From Duganella callida (GTDB lineage: Bacteria > Pseudomonadota > Gammaproteobacteria > Burkholderiales > Burkholderiaceae_D), in NCBI RefSeq assembly GCF_004614165.1, contig NZ_SPVG01000237.1, forward strand, positions 1 through 64,000: a stretch of 64,000 bases of DNA, written 5' to 3'. Both the position numbers and the translations under genes were made by a program. This document shows positions 17,883 to 27,795 of this stretch, piece after piece (within the stretch, counting starts at the first letter, position 1; each line of letters starts with the position of its first letter). Below the pieces are notes generated by a model. It ran no database searches. It saw only the letters and a list, made by a program, of their open reading frames with translations, and was not told where the DNA came from.

Positions 17883-19076
17883 TTACGCGCTGCGTGCCAG
17901 GATGGCCGGTTGCAGGTCTTCGCCGTGGACGCACAGGCGGTTGCGGCCCGAGCGCTTGGCGTGGTACAGCGCCTGATCGGCGCGGCGCAGGGCGTCGTCC
18001 CAGTGGCGGTCGTCGGCTGCGCAGGCGGCCACGCCCAGGCTGGCAGTGAGCGAGATGCGGGCGCCATCGACCAGCAGCGGCGAGGTTTCGATCAGCGCGC
18101 GCAGGCGCTCGGCGATCTCGCGCGGATCGAGACGTGCATCGCCGCCCAGCAGCACCGCGAATTCCTCGCCGCCGATGCGGAAGCGCGCGTCGTAGCCGCG
18201 CAACGCCTGCGCCGCCACCGTGGTGACGTGACGGATGGCCGCATCGCCGACGGCATGGCCATGCTGGTCGTTGATGGATTTGAAATGGTCGATATCGAAA
18301 ATGAGGAAGTGCAGCGTCTCGCCGCTGCCGAGGTGGCGCCGGTGGCGCTGGAACGCGCCGTCGGCCATGTCCAGCAGCGCGCGGCGGTTCAGCCACCCGG
18401 TCAGGCTGTCGGTCAGTGAAGCGCTGCGCAGCGCCAGTTCCTGCTGGCGGATCACGATCAGCGCGCAGCACATGGTCGCCAGCGACAGAAAGGCCAGCAC
18501 CGCCAACGAGCCGGCCGTCTGCAGGATCTGGTTGCCGAACAAGGTCAGCGTCACCGGCCGGCCCAGCGCCAGCAACAGCGCGCGCAGCGACAGCTGGAGC
18601 ATGAACACCGCCTCCACGATCATCAGCGGCAGGTAGGCGGGGCGGTCGTACTGGCGCGCCAGCAGCCACACGGTGCCGAGATTGATGCCGGCGACGAAAG
18701 GCGTCAGCATGATCAGGCGCTGGCTGACCGACACGTGGGCGAAGCCGGTGGCGTGCAGGGCCAGCACCGCCAGCATCAGCAGCAATAGCCAGTCGAAGCG
18801 CGGACGCAGGCCGAGGTGGCGGCGCACGCCGGCGTAAATCATGTAGTGACCGGCGATGTAGCAGACGTTGGCAACGCCGGGGACGATCACGAACGGCAGT
18901 TGCGCCCCATGCTGAGCGAGCAGGGCGATGCCGTTGGAGGCGAGGAAGAACAGCCCGGCCCGGGACCAGTCGAGCAGGCAGGCGGCGCGCGGGCTGGCGC
19001 GGTACAGCAGATACATGGCGGCGGCCATGATGATGCTCGCCAGCGCGGACACGATGACCAGGGTGTAGGAATCCAT
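17883..19076 (-). CDS. Membrane-bound diguanylate cyclase (GGDEF)
   Basis: The 397-residue protein starts with seven or so hydrophobic helices (residues 5-210), beginning SYTLVIVSALASIIMAAAMYLLY. It ends with a GGDEF domain holding DSLTGWLNRRALL, FDIDHFKSINDQHGHAVGD and RIGGEEFAVLLGG. RGYD lies five residues before GGEEF, so a product-inhibition (I) site is present. The gene is divergent from nothing nearby and is separated from tetR by about 100 bp containing the tetR operator. The sensed signal is unknown. Confidence 0.88.
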   Translation of the reverse strand: MDSYTLVIVSALASIIMAAAMYLLYRASPRAACLLDWSRAGLFFLASNGIALLAQHGAQLPFVIVPGVANVCYIAGHYMIYAGVRRHLGLRPRFDWLLLLMLAVLALHATGFAHVSVSQRLIMLTPFVAGINLGTVWLLARQYDRPAYLPLMIVEAVFMLQLSLRALLLALGRPVTLTLFGNQILQTAGSLAVLAFLSLATMCCALIVIRQQELALRSASLTDSLTGWLNRRALLDMADGAFQRHRRHLGSGETLHFLIFDIDHFKSINDQHGHAVGDAAIRHVTTVAAQALRGYDARFRIGGEEFAVLLGGDARLDPREIAERLRALIETSPLLVDGARISLTASLGVAACAADDRHWDDALRRADQALYHAKRSGRNRLCVHGEDLQPAILARSA

Positions 19077-19174
19077 CAGTTCTGCTTGCGCGCGGGGTTG
19101 GGGCGCGGTCGGGTTGATGTAGCCCTACAGTATAAGTGTTTGCGTGTTGGAAAGGCTCACCAATTCTCACGGCG

Positions 19175-19203
19175 AAAAAAAAACCCGCTGTCGAGAGCGG
19201 GTT
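19175..19203 (-). terminator. Rho-independent terminator (minus strand)
   Basis: Read on the minus strand, AACCCGCT - CTCGAC - AGCGGGTT is followed by a run of nine T. This is a textbook intrinsic terminator 160 bp downstream of the receiver-kinase gene ending at 19364. Confidence 0.88.
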
Positions 19204-19363
19204 GAATTCCAATGTTCAGCGAACGGATTGGAGGAGACAGGTACAACTATACGCTCGTTTATGTTGCGATGCAATACCGTAGAATTACGATGTTTATCCT
19301 TCTAAAGTGATAAAAATTCAGTTTCTTTGTGCTGCACCGCACATTGCGTTAATCAATCATCTA

Positions 19364-20716
<1,353 letters not shown>

Positions 20717-20750
20717 AGACCCCCTCCTGGTGCTTGGTTGGCTTTAGAGA

Positions 20751-21512
20751 CTATATCGGATTAGCGGGGGGAGGGGAAGTTTCCTCGCCCTGGAAGGCTC
20801 CGGTGCGCCAGGTCAGCACCAGCGTGTCGCGGTGGCCGCCGGCCGCCGACAGCGGCTGGATCGGGGTCGATTCATGGATGATAGTTTCATCGTTGAGCAG
20901 CAGCAGGGTCCACGGTTCGGTCATGGTGAACCGTTTGCCATTGGGGCCATCGGCCTCGAACACGCGGGTTTCGCCGCCCTTGATGTGGTCGCGCGCGATC
21001 AGCAGCACGGCGACGAAGTTCACGCCATCACGGTGCGCGCCCTCCGGCGTCGGCCGACCGATGCCGTCGGTGGTGTCGATGCGGAACTGGTGCGCCTCCA
21101 CGTACCACGGATGGGTGTTGCCGCTGGCCTGGCTGCACAGTCGGCCGATGGCGGTGACCAGCGCCGGCCAGGCCGGCTGCGCCACGGTCTGCGCCAGCAT
21201 CGGTTCGAACAGGCGGTGCATGCCGCCATGCAGGGCGTTGTAGGCCAGCGGCTGCCAGTGCGCGCGGTGCGCGGTCTGGGTCAGGCGCGCCGCGTCCTGG
21301 ACAAAGCACGAGTGGCGGCGGCGCCGGTAACGGCCGCCGTCCTTCAGGTAATTGTCGAGTTCCAGCGTGTCCCAGCTGGGCACCATGGCGTTCAGCGCGT
21401 CCAGCGACACGCCGGCCAGCGCGGCGACGTCGGCCGGTTGCAGCAGCGCGTAGCCTTGCGCGCGCAGCGCGTCGGCCGCGGCGGACAGCGGCGTATAGAG
21501 AGGGGCGGTCAT
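20751..21512 (-). CDS. 2-oxoglutarate/Fe(II) dioxygenase (BsmA/IDO-like)
   Basis: The 253-residue protein matches the 2OG-Fe_Oxy_2 family, which includes Bacillus L-isoleucine 4-hydroxylase. The likely iron ligands are His and Asp of [10 protein letters not shown] and His of IIHESTPIQ; the distal Arg for 2-oxoglutarate is in the C-terminal [17 protein letters not shown] 21512 begins [14 protein letters not shown], 5 bp after the OhrR-like gene's stop, so the two are co-transcribed. Substrate (possibly a free amino acid) is inferred only from the family. Confidence 0.75.
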   Translation of the reverse strand: MTAPLYTPLSAAADALRAQGYALLQPADVAALAGVSLDALNAMVPSWDTLELDNYLKDGGRYRRRRHSCFVQDAARLTQTAHRAHWQPLAYNALHGGMHRLFEPMLAQTVAQPAWPALVTAIGRLCSQASGNTHPWYVEAHQFRIDTTDGIGRPTPEGAHRDGVNFVAVLLIARDHIKGGETRVFEADGPNGKRFTMTEPWTLLLLNDETIIHESTPIQPLSAAGGHRDTLVLTWRTGAFQGEETSPPPANPI

Positions 21513-21517
21513 CGCGT

Positions 21518-21976
21518 TCAACCCGCGGACGCCATCAGGCTGCTGCGCAGTTGGTCGAGCTGCTGCTTCATGCCGACCACCTGGTCCAGCGTGCATTGCG
21601 TCGCTTGCAGGATCGAAGGCGGCAGCTTGGCCGCTTCGTGGCGCAGCGCGTCGCCGTGCGCGGTCAGCTTGATGATGACCTGGCGCTCGTCGCTGGCGGC
21701 GCGGGTGCGGGTCAGCAGGTCGGCCGCTTCCATGCGCTTCAGCAGCGGCGTCAGCGTGGCCGAGTCCAGGAACAGGCGCTCGCCCACTTCCGAGACGGTG
21801 ATTTCATCTTTTTCCCACAGCACCATCATCACCAGGTACTGGGAATAGGTCAGGCCGAGGCCGCGCAGCAGCTTGCGATACAGCTTGCTCATGGCCAGCG
21901 AGGTCGAATACAGCGCAAAGCACAGCTGCGCATCGAGCTGCGGTACGGCGGATGGGGGTGTCGTTTGGGTGTCCAT
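21518..21976 (-). CDS. ohrR: OhrR-like MarR-family redox repressor
   Basis: The 152-residue winged-helix protein carries the OhrR hallmark [13 protein letters not shown] with the peroxide-sensing Cys at residue 19, then [24 protein letters not shown] and the recognition segment [16 protein letters not shown]. There is no second conserved Cys visible, so it would be the one-Cys type. OhrR normally controls an organic hydroperoxide reductase (ohr); none is adjacent, and the co-transcribed gene is a 2OG-Fe dioxygenase instead. A good promoter with flanking repeats lies upstream. Confidence 0.82.
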   Translation of the reverse strand: MDTQTTPPSAVPQLDAQLCFALYSTSLAMSKLYRKLLRGLGLTYSQYLVMMVLWEKDEITVSEVGERLFLDSATLTPLLKRMEAADLLTRTRAASDERQVIIKLTAHGDALRHEAAKLPPSILQATQCTLDQVVGMKQQLDQLRSSLMASAG

Positions 21977-21982
21977 GTTCCC

Positions 21983-22020
21983 AGTATAGGTAGCGTGCTA
22001 TATAATTGCAAGCTAGCGTG
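21983..22020 (-). promoter_or_regulatory. Promoter and possible operator of the ohrR-like gene
   Basis: On the minus strand TTGCAA (22011-22006) and TATACT (21988-21983) are separated by 17 bases, a near-consensus sigma-70 promoter. TAGCGTG occurs as a direct repeat at 21991-21997 and 22014-22020, 23 bases apart, framing the -35 region. These are candidate autoregulatory sites; no match to a published OhrR box is claimed. Confidence 0.6.
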
Positions 22021-22090
22021 GCAAAATAAGTTTTTGGCGGCTGAAGCGCTCGGTTATGATGTTGGTAAGAACATTGGAGGGTAGCGGCGA

Positions 22091-23173
22091 ATGAATGTCA
22101 AAAAGGCCATCGTGCTCGTGGTCGACGAGGCTCCGAACAACCTGATTCTGATGAACGGCGTGCTGCAGGATCAGTATGAGGTCAAGCTGGCCAACAGCGG
22201 CCGCGCGGCGCTCGACATCATGCAGCAGGTGCCGCGGCCGCATCTGGTGGTGCTCGACGTGGATTTGCCCGACATCGACGGCTATGAGGTGTGCCGCCAG
22301 CTCAAGTCCAGTCCCGATACGGCCGATGTGCCGGTGATCTTCCTGCAGCGCGAACGCGACGAGCCGCGCGCCTTCGAGCATTGCGCGGCGGAGGTGGTGT
22401 CCAAGCCGGTGTCGCCGGACGTGCTGCGCGCGCGCGTCGACACCCACTGGCAGCTGCGCCATTCGAAGGAACTGCTCAAGCAGCAGCGCAATCTGCTCGA
22501 GCACGTGGTGGAGGAAGTCACCACGGAGCTGAGCCAGATGCTGGACGCGATGATCTGGGCCATGGCCTCGCTGGCCGAGATGCGCGAATACGAAACCGCC
22601 AACCACCTGCGCCGCGTGCAGCACTACGTGCAGGCGCTGGCGCGCCAGCTGCAGGGCCACAAGCGCTTTGCCGAGGAGCTCAGCGACGCCAACATCAAGG
22701 CGCTGTTCAAGGCGGCGCCGCTGCACGACATCGGCAAGGTGCAGATCCCGGACGCGATCCTGCTCAAGCCGGACCGTCTGACCGACGAGGAATTCGCCGT
22801 CATGAAGCGGCACACGGAATACGGCCGCGACGCCATCGTCAGCGTCGAGCACCATCTGGGCTTCAGCAATACCTTCTTGCGCTACGCGCGCGAAATCACC
22901 TATTCGCACCAGGAGAAGTACGACGGTTCCGGCTATCCGCAGGGATTGAAGGGCGAGCAGATCCCGATGTCGGCGCGGCTGATGGCGGTGGCCGACGTGT
23001 ACGACGCGCTGATTTCGAAGCGCGTCTACAAGCCCGCCTTCACCCACGAGACGGCGATGGAGATGATACGCCAGGGCAGCGGCGAGCATTTCGATCCGGA
23101 CGTGGTCGACGCGATGCTGACGGTGGAGGAGGAATTCATGGCCATCGCCGGACGTTACAGCGATCCGGGCTAG
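22091..23173 (+). CDS. Response regulator with HD-GYP c-di-GMP phosphodiesterase domain
   Basis: The 360-residue RpfG-like protein has an N-terminal receiver (phospho-Asp in VVLDVDLPDIDGYE, Lys in VVSKPVSP). A helical linker leads to an HD-GYP domain with AAPLHDIGKVQIPDAILLKP, HQEKYDGSGYPQGLKG and RLMAVADVYDAL. HDxGK and the GYP motif are intact, so it should hydrolyse c-di-GMP. It ends 4 bp before the CHASE kinase start, and that kinase is its likely partner. Upstream GGAGG supports the start. Confidence 0.92.
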   Translation: MNVKKAIVLVVDEAPNNLILMNGVLQDQYEVKLANSGRAALDIMQQVPRPHLVVLDVDLPDIDGYEVCRQLKSSPDTADVPVIFLQRERDEPRAFEHCAAEVVSKPVSPDVLRARVDTHWQLRHSKELLKQQRNLLEHVVEEVTTELSQMLDAMIWAMASLAEMREYETANHLRRVQHYVQALARQLQGHKRFAEELSDANIKALFKAAPLHDIGKVQIPDAILLKPDRLTDEEFAVMKRHTEYGRDAIVSVEHHLGFSNTFLRYAREITYSHQEKYDGSGYPQGLKGEQIPMSARLMAVADVYDALISKRVYKPAFTHETAMEMIRQGSGEHFDPDVVDAMLTVEEEFMAIAGRYSDPG

Positions 23174-23177
23174 CGGC

Positions 23178-25112
23178 ATGCGCGGGCGCGGCTACCTGGC
23201 TTTCTTCGTCGGGATATGCCTGACCGCCTGGACCTGTTATTTTGTGATGGAAGACCAGCAGCAGCGGCAGGTGCGCTCCGGCTTCCGGCGCGATGTGGAA
23301 AAGGTGGCGCGCGACACCCAGGTGCGCCTGCAGATTTATTTCGACACGCTGTACGCCATGCGCGGGCTGTACGTGGTGAATGAACGCGTCGAGCGCCAGC
23401 ACTTCCATCGCTTCGTCGAGGAACTGAACATCGACCGCCGTTATCCAGGTTTCCAGGCGCTGCAGTTCGTACGCGCGGTGCCGGAAGCGCAGCTGCAGCG
23501 GTTCGTCGACCAGGTCAGGCACGACACCAGCATCGACCCTGCCGGCTATCCGACCTTCCGCGTGCATCCGGCCACGCGCCGCCCACAGCATTACATCATC
23601 GAATACACCGAGCCCTTGAAGGGGAACGAGAACGCCTTCGGCCTGGATCTGGCGGCGCTGCCGCCGCATCTGAAGGCGCTGGAGCTTGGCCGCGACAGCG
23701 ACGCCATCGTCGCCACCGAACGCATCACGCTGGTGCAGGACGCCAGCGGCGAGCCGGGCTTCGTGGCGCGCGCCGCGATCTACCGCAACGGCGTGCCGCG
23801 CACCACCACGGCGGAGCGGCGCGCGGCGCTGGTGGGATTCGTGGCCATCGTGTTTCGCATGAATTCGCTGATGCGCGAGGTGCTGGACCCGGCGCTGCTC
23901 GAGCACCTGCATGTACGTATCGAGGACGGCGGTTTTCAGGACGGCAAAGCGCCGGGGCCGGGCGCCGACACGCTGTTGTACGACAGCGACCTGCGGGTGT
24001 GGACGCATCAGCGCCATGCCGGAACGGTGCCCGGACTGACAGCGCGCGTCGTGCTGCCCGTGGGCCAGCGCAACTGGATCGTCAGCTTCGAAGGCCGGCC
24101 CGGCGCGCGCTATGGGCGTTCGCAGTTGCCGGTGGTGCTGATCGCTATCGTGGGCGTCATCATCAGCGCGCTGATCGCGGCGCTGCTGGTGGTGAACCGG
24201 CGCGAGTCCCTCGCGCGGCAGGGCCTGCAAGTCAGTCTGAAAGAACTGGAACTGCAGAAGGCGAACGTGGAGGCGGCCCGGCACGATCTGGCGCGCGTGG
24301 CGGCGAAGCTGAAGCAGGCGCAGACCAATCTGCAGACATCAGAGAAGATGGCGTCCCTGGGCGCGCTGGTGGCCGGTGTGGCGCATGAGCTGAATACGCC
24401 GATCGGCAACAGCCTGCTGACGGCCACCTCGCTGTCCGATCGCGTGCGCGACTTCGAGCAGCAATTGAAGGACAGCGCGGGCATCAAGCGCTCCATGCTG
24501 GACAACCACCTTGCCGATGCGCGCCGCGCCTGCGACATCATGACCAACTCATTGCTGCGCGCGGCCGATCTGATCACCTCCTTCAAACAGGTGGCGGTGG
24601 ACCAGGCCAGCGGCCAGCGGCGGCGCTTCCGCCTCGACGAAGTGCTGCGCGATACGCTGGCCACCTACGCGGCGCAGCTGCGGCGCGCCGCCTGCACGGT
24701 GACGGTGGAGGTGCCGGACGATCTGGAATTCGATTCCTATCCGGGCAGCCTGAGCCAGGTGTTCAGCAACCTGATCGCCAACGCGCTGCTGCACGGTTTC
24801 GACGGGCGTGAGTGTGGTGCCATCGTCATCAGTGCGCGCCGCGAGGGCGCCGACCTGGTGCAGGTGCAAATCCGGGATAACGGCGTTGGCATGGGCGAGG
24901 TGGTGCTGCACAAGATATTCGATCCCTTCTTCACCACCAAGATGGGGCAGGGTGGGTCCGGCCTGGGGATGAATATCGTTTATAACATTGTGAGCGGCGT
25001 GTTGAAGGGCACCATCCAGGTGGAGTCGGTGCCCACGGCCGGCACCAGCGTGACGCTGGTGCTGCCGTTGAAGCCGGAGCAGACGCCGGTGGCGGACACT
25101 CAGGCGGCGTAG
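23178..25112 (+). CDS. CHASE-domain sensor histidine kinase
   Basis: The 644-residue membrane kinase begins with a membrane helix (about 5-22). A periplasmic CHASE domain follows (about 45-270, with RYPGFQALQFVRAVPEAQLQRF and YTEPLKGNENAFGLDL), then a second helix (about 315-335), a coiled coil, HisKA (LVAGVAHELNTPIGNSLL) and HATPase (NLIANALLHGFDG, GGSGLGMNIVYNIV). CHASE domains bind small extracellular ligands, as in cytokinin receptors. Adjacent to and probably co-transcribed with the HD-GYP regulator, it should control c-di-GMP breakdown in response to an external signal. Confidence 0.92.
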   Translation: MRGRGYLAFFVGICLTAWTCYFVMEDQQQRQVRSGFRRDVEKVARDTQVRLQIYFDTLYAMRGLYVVNERVERQHFHRFVEELNIDRRYPGFQALQFVRAVPEAQLQRFVDQVRHDTSIDPAGYPTFRVHPATRRPQHYIIEYTEPLKGNENAFGLDLAALPPHLKALELGRDSDAIVATERITLVQDASGEPGFVARAAIYRNGVPRTTTAERRAALVGFVAIVFRMNSLMREVLDPALLEHLHVRIEDGGFQDGKAPGPGADTLLYDSDLRVWTHQRHAGTVPGLTARVVLPVGQRNWIVSFEGRPGARYGRSQLPVVLIAIVGVIISALIAALLVVNRRESLARQGLQVSLKELELQKANVEAARHDLARVAAKLKQAQTNLQTSEKMASLGALVAGVAHELNTPIGNSLLTATSLSDRVRDFEQQLKDSAGIKRSMLDNHLADARRACDIMTNSLLRAADLITSFKQVAVDQASGQRRRFRLDEVLRDTLATYAAQLRRAACTVTVEVPDDLEFDSYPGSLSQVFSNLIANALLHGFDGRECGAIVISARREGADLVQVQIRDNGVGMGEVVLHKIFDPFFTTKMGQGGSGLGMNIVYNIVSGVLKGTIQVESVPTAGTSVTLVLPLKPEQTPVADTQAA

Positions 25113-25918
25113 CGGGCGCGCAGCAGCCGCAGCATGGCGACGTTGAGTTCCCAGGCGTTGGAGACTTCCTGCTGGCTGTAGGGCAGGGTCTGGGTGTAGG
25201 GCACCGGGCCGAATTCCGGCGTCAGCGTGATGCCTTCCGCGCCGGCGGCGCGGCGCAGACGGATGACTTCATCCCACCACGACAGGTGCGCCGCCAGCGC
25301 TGCCTGCGATTCCGGCGCGCGGAAGTCCGCCACCTGCGGGCCTTGCGGATGGCCGACGCGCGCGTGAATGTGGCGCACGTGCGGCAGCGTCGCGGCCAGC
25401 GTTTGCGGCTGGTCTTCCAGCAGCGACTCGCAGGCGCAGCACCAGTGCGACAGGTCGGCGGTCAGCTGCAATTGCGGCATCTGCCGCAGGTAGGGCAGCA
25501 GCAGCATCGGGTGGCCGCTAAAGCGGCTGCGGTGGATCTCATGATAGATCGGGATGCCATGCTGGCGCGCGATGTCGTCCGCCAGCTGCAGCAGTTCCAG
25601 GTTCTGCTCGGGCGTGAAGTAATCCTTGCCGGTGTGGCAGTTCACGTGCAGCGGCCGCGCGGCGCAGCAGTTGTGCAGCAGCTCGGCCAGCGCCGCCTTG
25701 TGCGGCTCGAAGGTCGGATGGAATACGGTTTCCCACTGCGCCGCGATCAGGCCCAGGCCGGCGTCGGCGATGCGGCGGGTCCAGTCGTCGCGCTGTGCGG
25801 CGTCCAGCGGCAGCGACATTTCGATGCCGTCGAAGCCCGCTTCCTTCACGCGGTCGATGAAGACCTGGGCTTCCAGCTCGTTGTTGCCCCAGTGGGCGGC
25901 GAAAATCCGGATCTGCAT
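25100..25918 (-). CDS. Sugar phosphate isomerase/epimerase-like TIM barrel
   Basis: The 272-residue protein fits the AP endonuclease family 2 (xylose isomerase-like) fold. Likely metal ligands are Glu in FDGIEMSL, His in PLHVNCHTG, Glu-His in PIYHEIHRSR, Asp and His in LTADLSHWC, His in RHIHARVG and Glu in LTPEFGPVPY. ATG 25918 begins MQIRIFAAHWGN and shares one base with the PhyH gene's stop (TAATG), so the two are translationally coupled. It overlaps the end of the convergent CHASE kinase gene by 13 bp. The substrate is unknown. Confidence 0.85.
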   Translation of the reverse strand: MQIRIFAAHWGNNELEAQVFIDRVKEAGFDGIEMSLPLDAAQRDDWTRRIADAGLGLIAAQWETVFHPTFEPHKAALAELLHNCCAARPLHVNCHTGKDYFTPEQNLELLQLADDIARQHGIPIYHEIHRSRFSGHPMLLLPYLRQMPQLQLTADLSHWCCACESLLEDQPQTLAATLPHVRHIHARVGHPQGPQVADFRAPESQAALAAHLSWWDEVIRLRRAAGAEGITLTPEFGPVPYTQTLPYSQQEVSNAWELNVAMLRLLRARYAA

Positions 25919-26757
25919 TACAGGAAGCCTCGCACCGGCAGCTTGTCGTCGCGTTGTATCCAGTTCCGCGGCGAGTAGCGGGTGGCGGCGCTGGTCACGT
26001 GCAGGGTGTAGGCGTGGCGCGACACCGGCGAGCGGTTCGGCGCGCTGTAGTGCGGCAGCAGACCGTGGAAGCATACCAGGCTGCCGGCCTTGCATTCCAG
26101 CGGCACGGCGGTGCTGTTGTCCGGCCATGGCAGGTCGCTGAGTTTTTCCATGCGCACGTCGTCGCCGTTGCGCAGGAAGCGTTCGCGCATCGGGCCGCGG
26201 TGGCCGCCCGGTTCCGCCCACATGCAGCCGTTGTCCAGCGTGGCGTCTTCGAGCGCGAACCAGAAGGTGGTGACGCTGACCGGATCGGTGTCGAAATAGG
26301 TGGCGTCCTGGTGCCAGCGCACCTCGCCGCCGATGCCTGGCTGCTTGAAGATGTACATCGATTGCCATACCTGCGGATCGACCAGGCCGATGTCGCGCGC
26401 CAGCTGTTCCAGGCGGGCGTCGGCGGTGAAGGCGCGGAACACAGGGTCGAGGTCGTGCATGGCGTGACCGATCTTGTTGATCGACAGCGCCTTGGCCTGT
26501 TTCAGCTGGCCGTCCGGGCCGAAGGCTTCCTCTTCGAAGAAACAGCGCACGGTGTTGTCGGAGCGCAGGAAGTAATCGTCGGTGGTTTTTTCCTGTTCGA
26601 CGGTGCTGAAGATTCCGGATTGCTCGGAAGGGTCGAAATCGTTGACAATCTGAGCGGCGCGGGCGCGCAGCACGGCGATTTCCTCGGCACTTTTAAACCC
26701 GGGGATGACGATGAAACCATCGCGGTGATATTGCTCTTTTTGTGCTTCTGTCAGCAT
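25918..26757 (-). CDS. Phytanoyl-CoA dioxygenase (PhyH) family 2OG-Fe enzyme
   Basis: The 279-residue non-haem iron oxygenase has the iron-binding HxD in EVRWHQDATYF, the distal His in VCFHGLLPHYSAPN and the 2-oxoglutarate Arg in SPVSRHAYTLH. ATG 26757 (MLTEAQKEQYHRDGF) has GGAG 6 bases upstream; ATG 26769 is a weaker alternative. It forms a two-gene operon with the TIM-barrel isomerase and is divergent from a LysR regulator, an arrangement typical of small catabolic modules. The substrate is not evident; ectoine-type hydroxylation would need the surrounding ect genes, which are absent. Confidence 0.85.
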   Translation of the reverse strand: MLTEAQKEQYHRDGFIVIPGFKSAEEIAVLRARAAQIVNDFDPSEQSGIFSTVEQEKTTDDYFLRSDNTVRCFFEEEAFGPDGQLKQAKALSINKIGHAMHDLDPVFRAFTADARLEQLARDIGLVDPQVWQSMYIFKQPGIGGEVRWHQDATYFDTDPVSVTTFWFALEDATLDNGCMWAEPGGHRGPMRERFLRNGDDVRMEKLSDLPWPDNSTAVPLECKAGSLVCFHGLLPHYSAPNRSPVSRHAYTLHVTSAATRYSPRNWIQRDDKLPVRGFL

Positions 26758-26836
26758 GTCCGGCTCCATCGGGAATTTTGAATGCTGCCATTGTACGGAG
26801 CGCGCCGGCACGTCACAATCGGCAAAGGGTTGACAC

Positions 26837-26859
26837 ATTGTCGCCAAAATGAAGACAAT
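26837..26859. promoter_or_regulatory. LysR-type operator (T-N11-A box)
   Basis: ATTGTC-N11-GACAAT is a perfect 6-bp dyad with the 11-base spacer typical of LysR-type binding sites. It lies 7 bases upstream of the lysR start and in the 108-bp space shared with the divergent phyH gene, so it could serve both autorepression and activation. Confidence 0.75.
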
Positions 26860-26865
26860 TGCGGC

Positions 26866-27795
26866 ATGGACCAATTACGGGCGATGGAGATATTTGTCGA
26901 GGTGGCAAGGTTGCGCAGCTTCAGCGAGGCTGGACGCCGCCTGGGTCTGACGCGCGCCATGGTCAGCAAGCACATCCTGCAGCTGGAGGACAAACTCGGC
27001 GCGCGGCTGCTGCACCGCTCCACGCGCGAGGTCAGTCTGACCGACGTCGGCCAGGCCTACCTGGCGCCGTGCATGGCGACGGTGGCGCAGGCGCAGGAGG
27101 CGGCGCGGGTGGTGGCGCACAGCGGCGCCGACCTGGCCGGACCGCTGCGCATCCAGGCGCCGTCCAGCTTCGGCAGCGAATGGCTGGCCGGTGCGCTGGC
27201 GCGCTTCGCGCTGCTGCATCCGGCGCTGGAACCGATGCTGTACGTGGACGACGCGCTGCTCGACCCGATCGAACATGGCTTCGACCTGACCATCCGCGTG
27301 GGCGGCATCCCGGACGTGCATGCGCTGGCCATGCGGCCGCTGGCGCCGTGCCGCGGCGTGTTGTGCGCCTCGCCTTCATACCTGGCGCGGCATGGGGTGC
27401 CGTCGACGCCGCAGGATCTGCAGCAGCACAAGTGCCTGCACTTCAGCCATCTCACCGACGGCACGCAATGGCATTTCACGCGCGGCGACGAGCAGCAGTC
27501 GGTGCGGGTGGCGGCCGCGTTCACGGCCAATAACGGGCTGGTGCTGCAGCAGGCGGCGCAGCGCGGACTGGGCATCGTCTACAACACCACCTTCCTGGCC
27601 TGGCGCAGCCTGCTGGAAGGGGCGCTGGTGCCGGTGCTGAGCGACTGGGAACTGCCGCTCAACCATCTGAGCGCGCTGTATCCGGCCAGCCGGCAGCCAT
27701 CGCCCAAGGTGCGCGCGCTGATCGATTTCCTGGTGGCCGAATACCATCCGGTGCCGCCTTGGGACCGCGAGCTTGGCGCGGCCGGCCTGCTTTAG
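26866..27795 (+). CDS. LysR-family transcriptional regulator
   Basis: The 309-residue protein has the N-terminal winged helix (MDQLRAMEIFVEVARLRSFSEAGRRLGLTRAMVSKHILQLEDKLGARLLHR) followed by a periplasmic-binding-like effector domain (from about 90). The DNA-binding part is of the type common in the CrgA/AaeR-like subgroup (RAMEIFVEV, STREVSLTD). It is divergent from the phyH-isomerase pair with a T-N11-A box between them and is the probable regulator of that pair. It overlaps the convergent M29-like gene by 4 bp. Confidence 0.9.
   Translation: MDQLRAMEIFVEVARLRSFSEAGRRLGLTRAMVSKHILQLEDKLGARLLHRSTREVSLTDVGQAYLAPCMATVAQAQEAARVVAHSGADLAGPLRIQAPSSFGSEWLAGALARFALLHPALEPMLYVDDALLDPIEHGFDLTIRVGGIPDVHALAMRPLAPCRGVLCASPSYLARHGVPSTPQDLQQHKCLHFSHLTDGTQWHFTRGDEQQSVRVAAAFTANNGLVLQQAAQRGLGIVYNTTFLAWRSLLEGALVPVLSDWELPLNHLSALYPASRQPSPKVRALIDFLVAEYHPVPPWDRELGAAGLL

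Noticed and set aside
25918-26757. PhyH gene as ectoine hydroxylase (ectD)
   Set aside because: No ectABC genes are nearby and the partner is a TIM-barrel isomerase, so the specific call is not supported.
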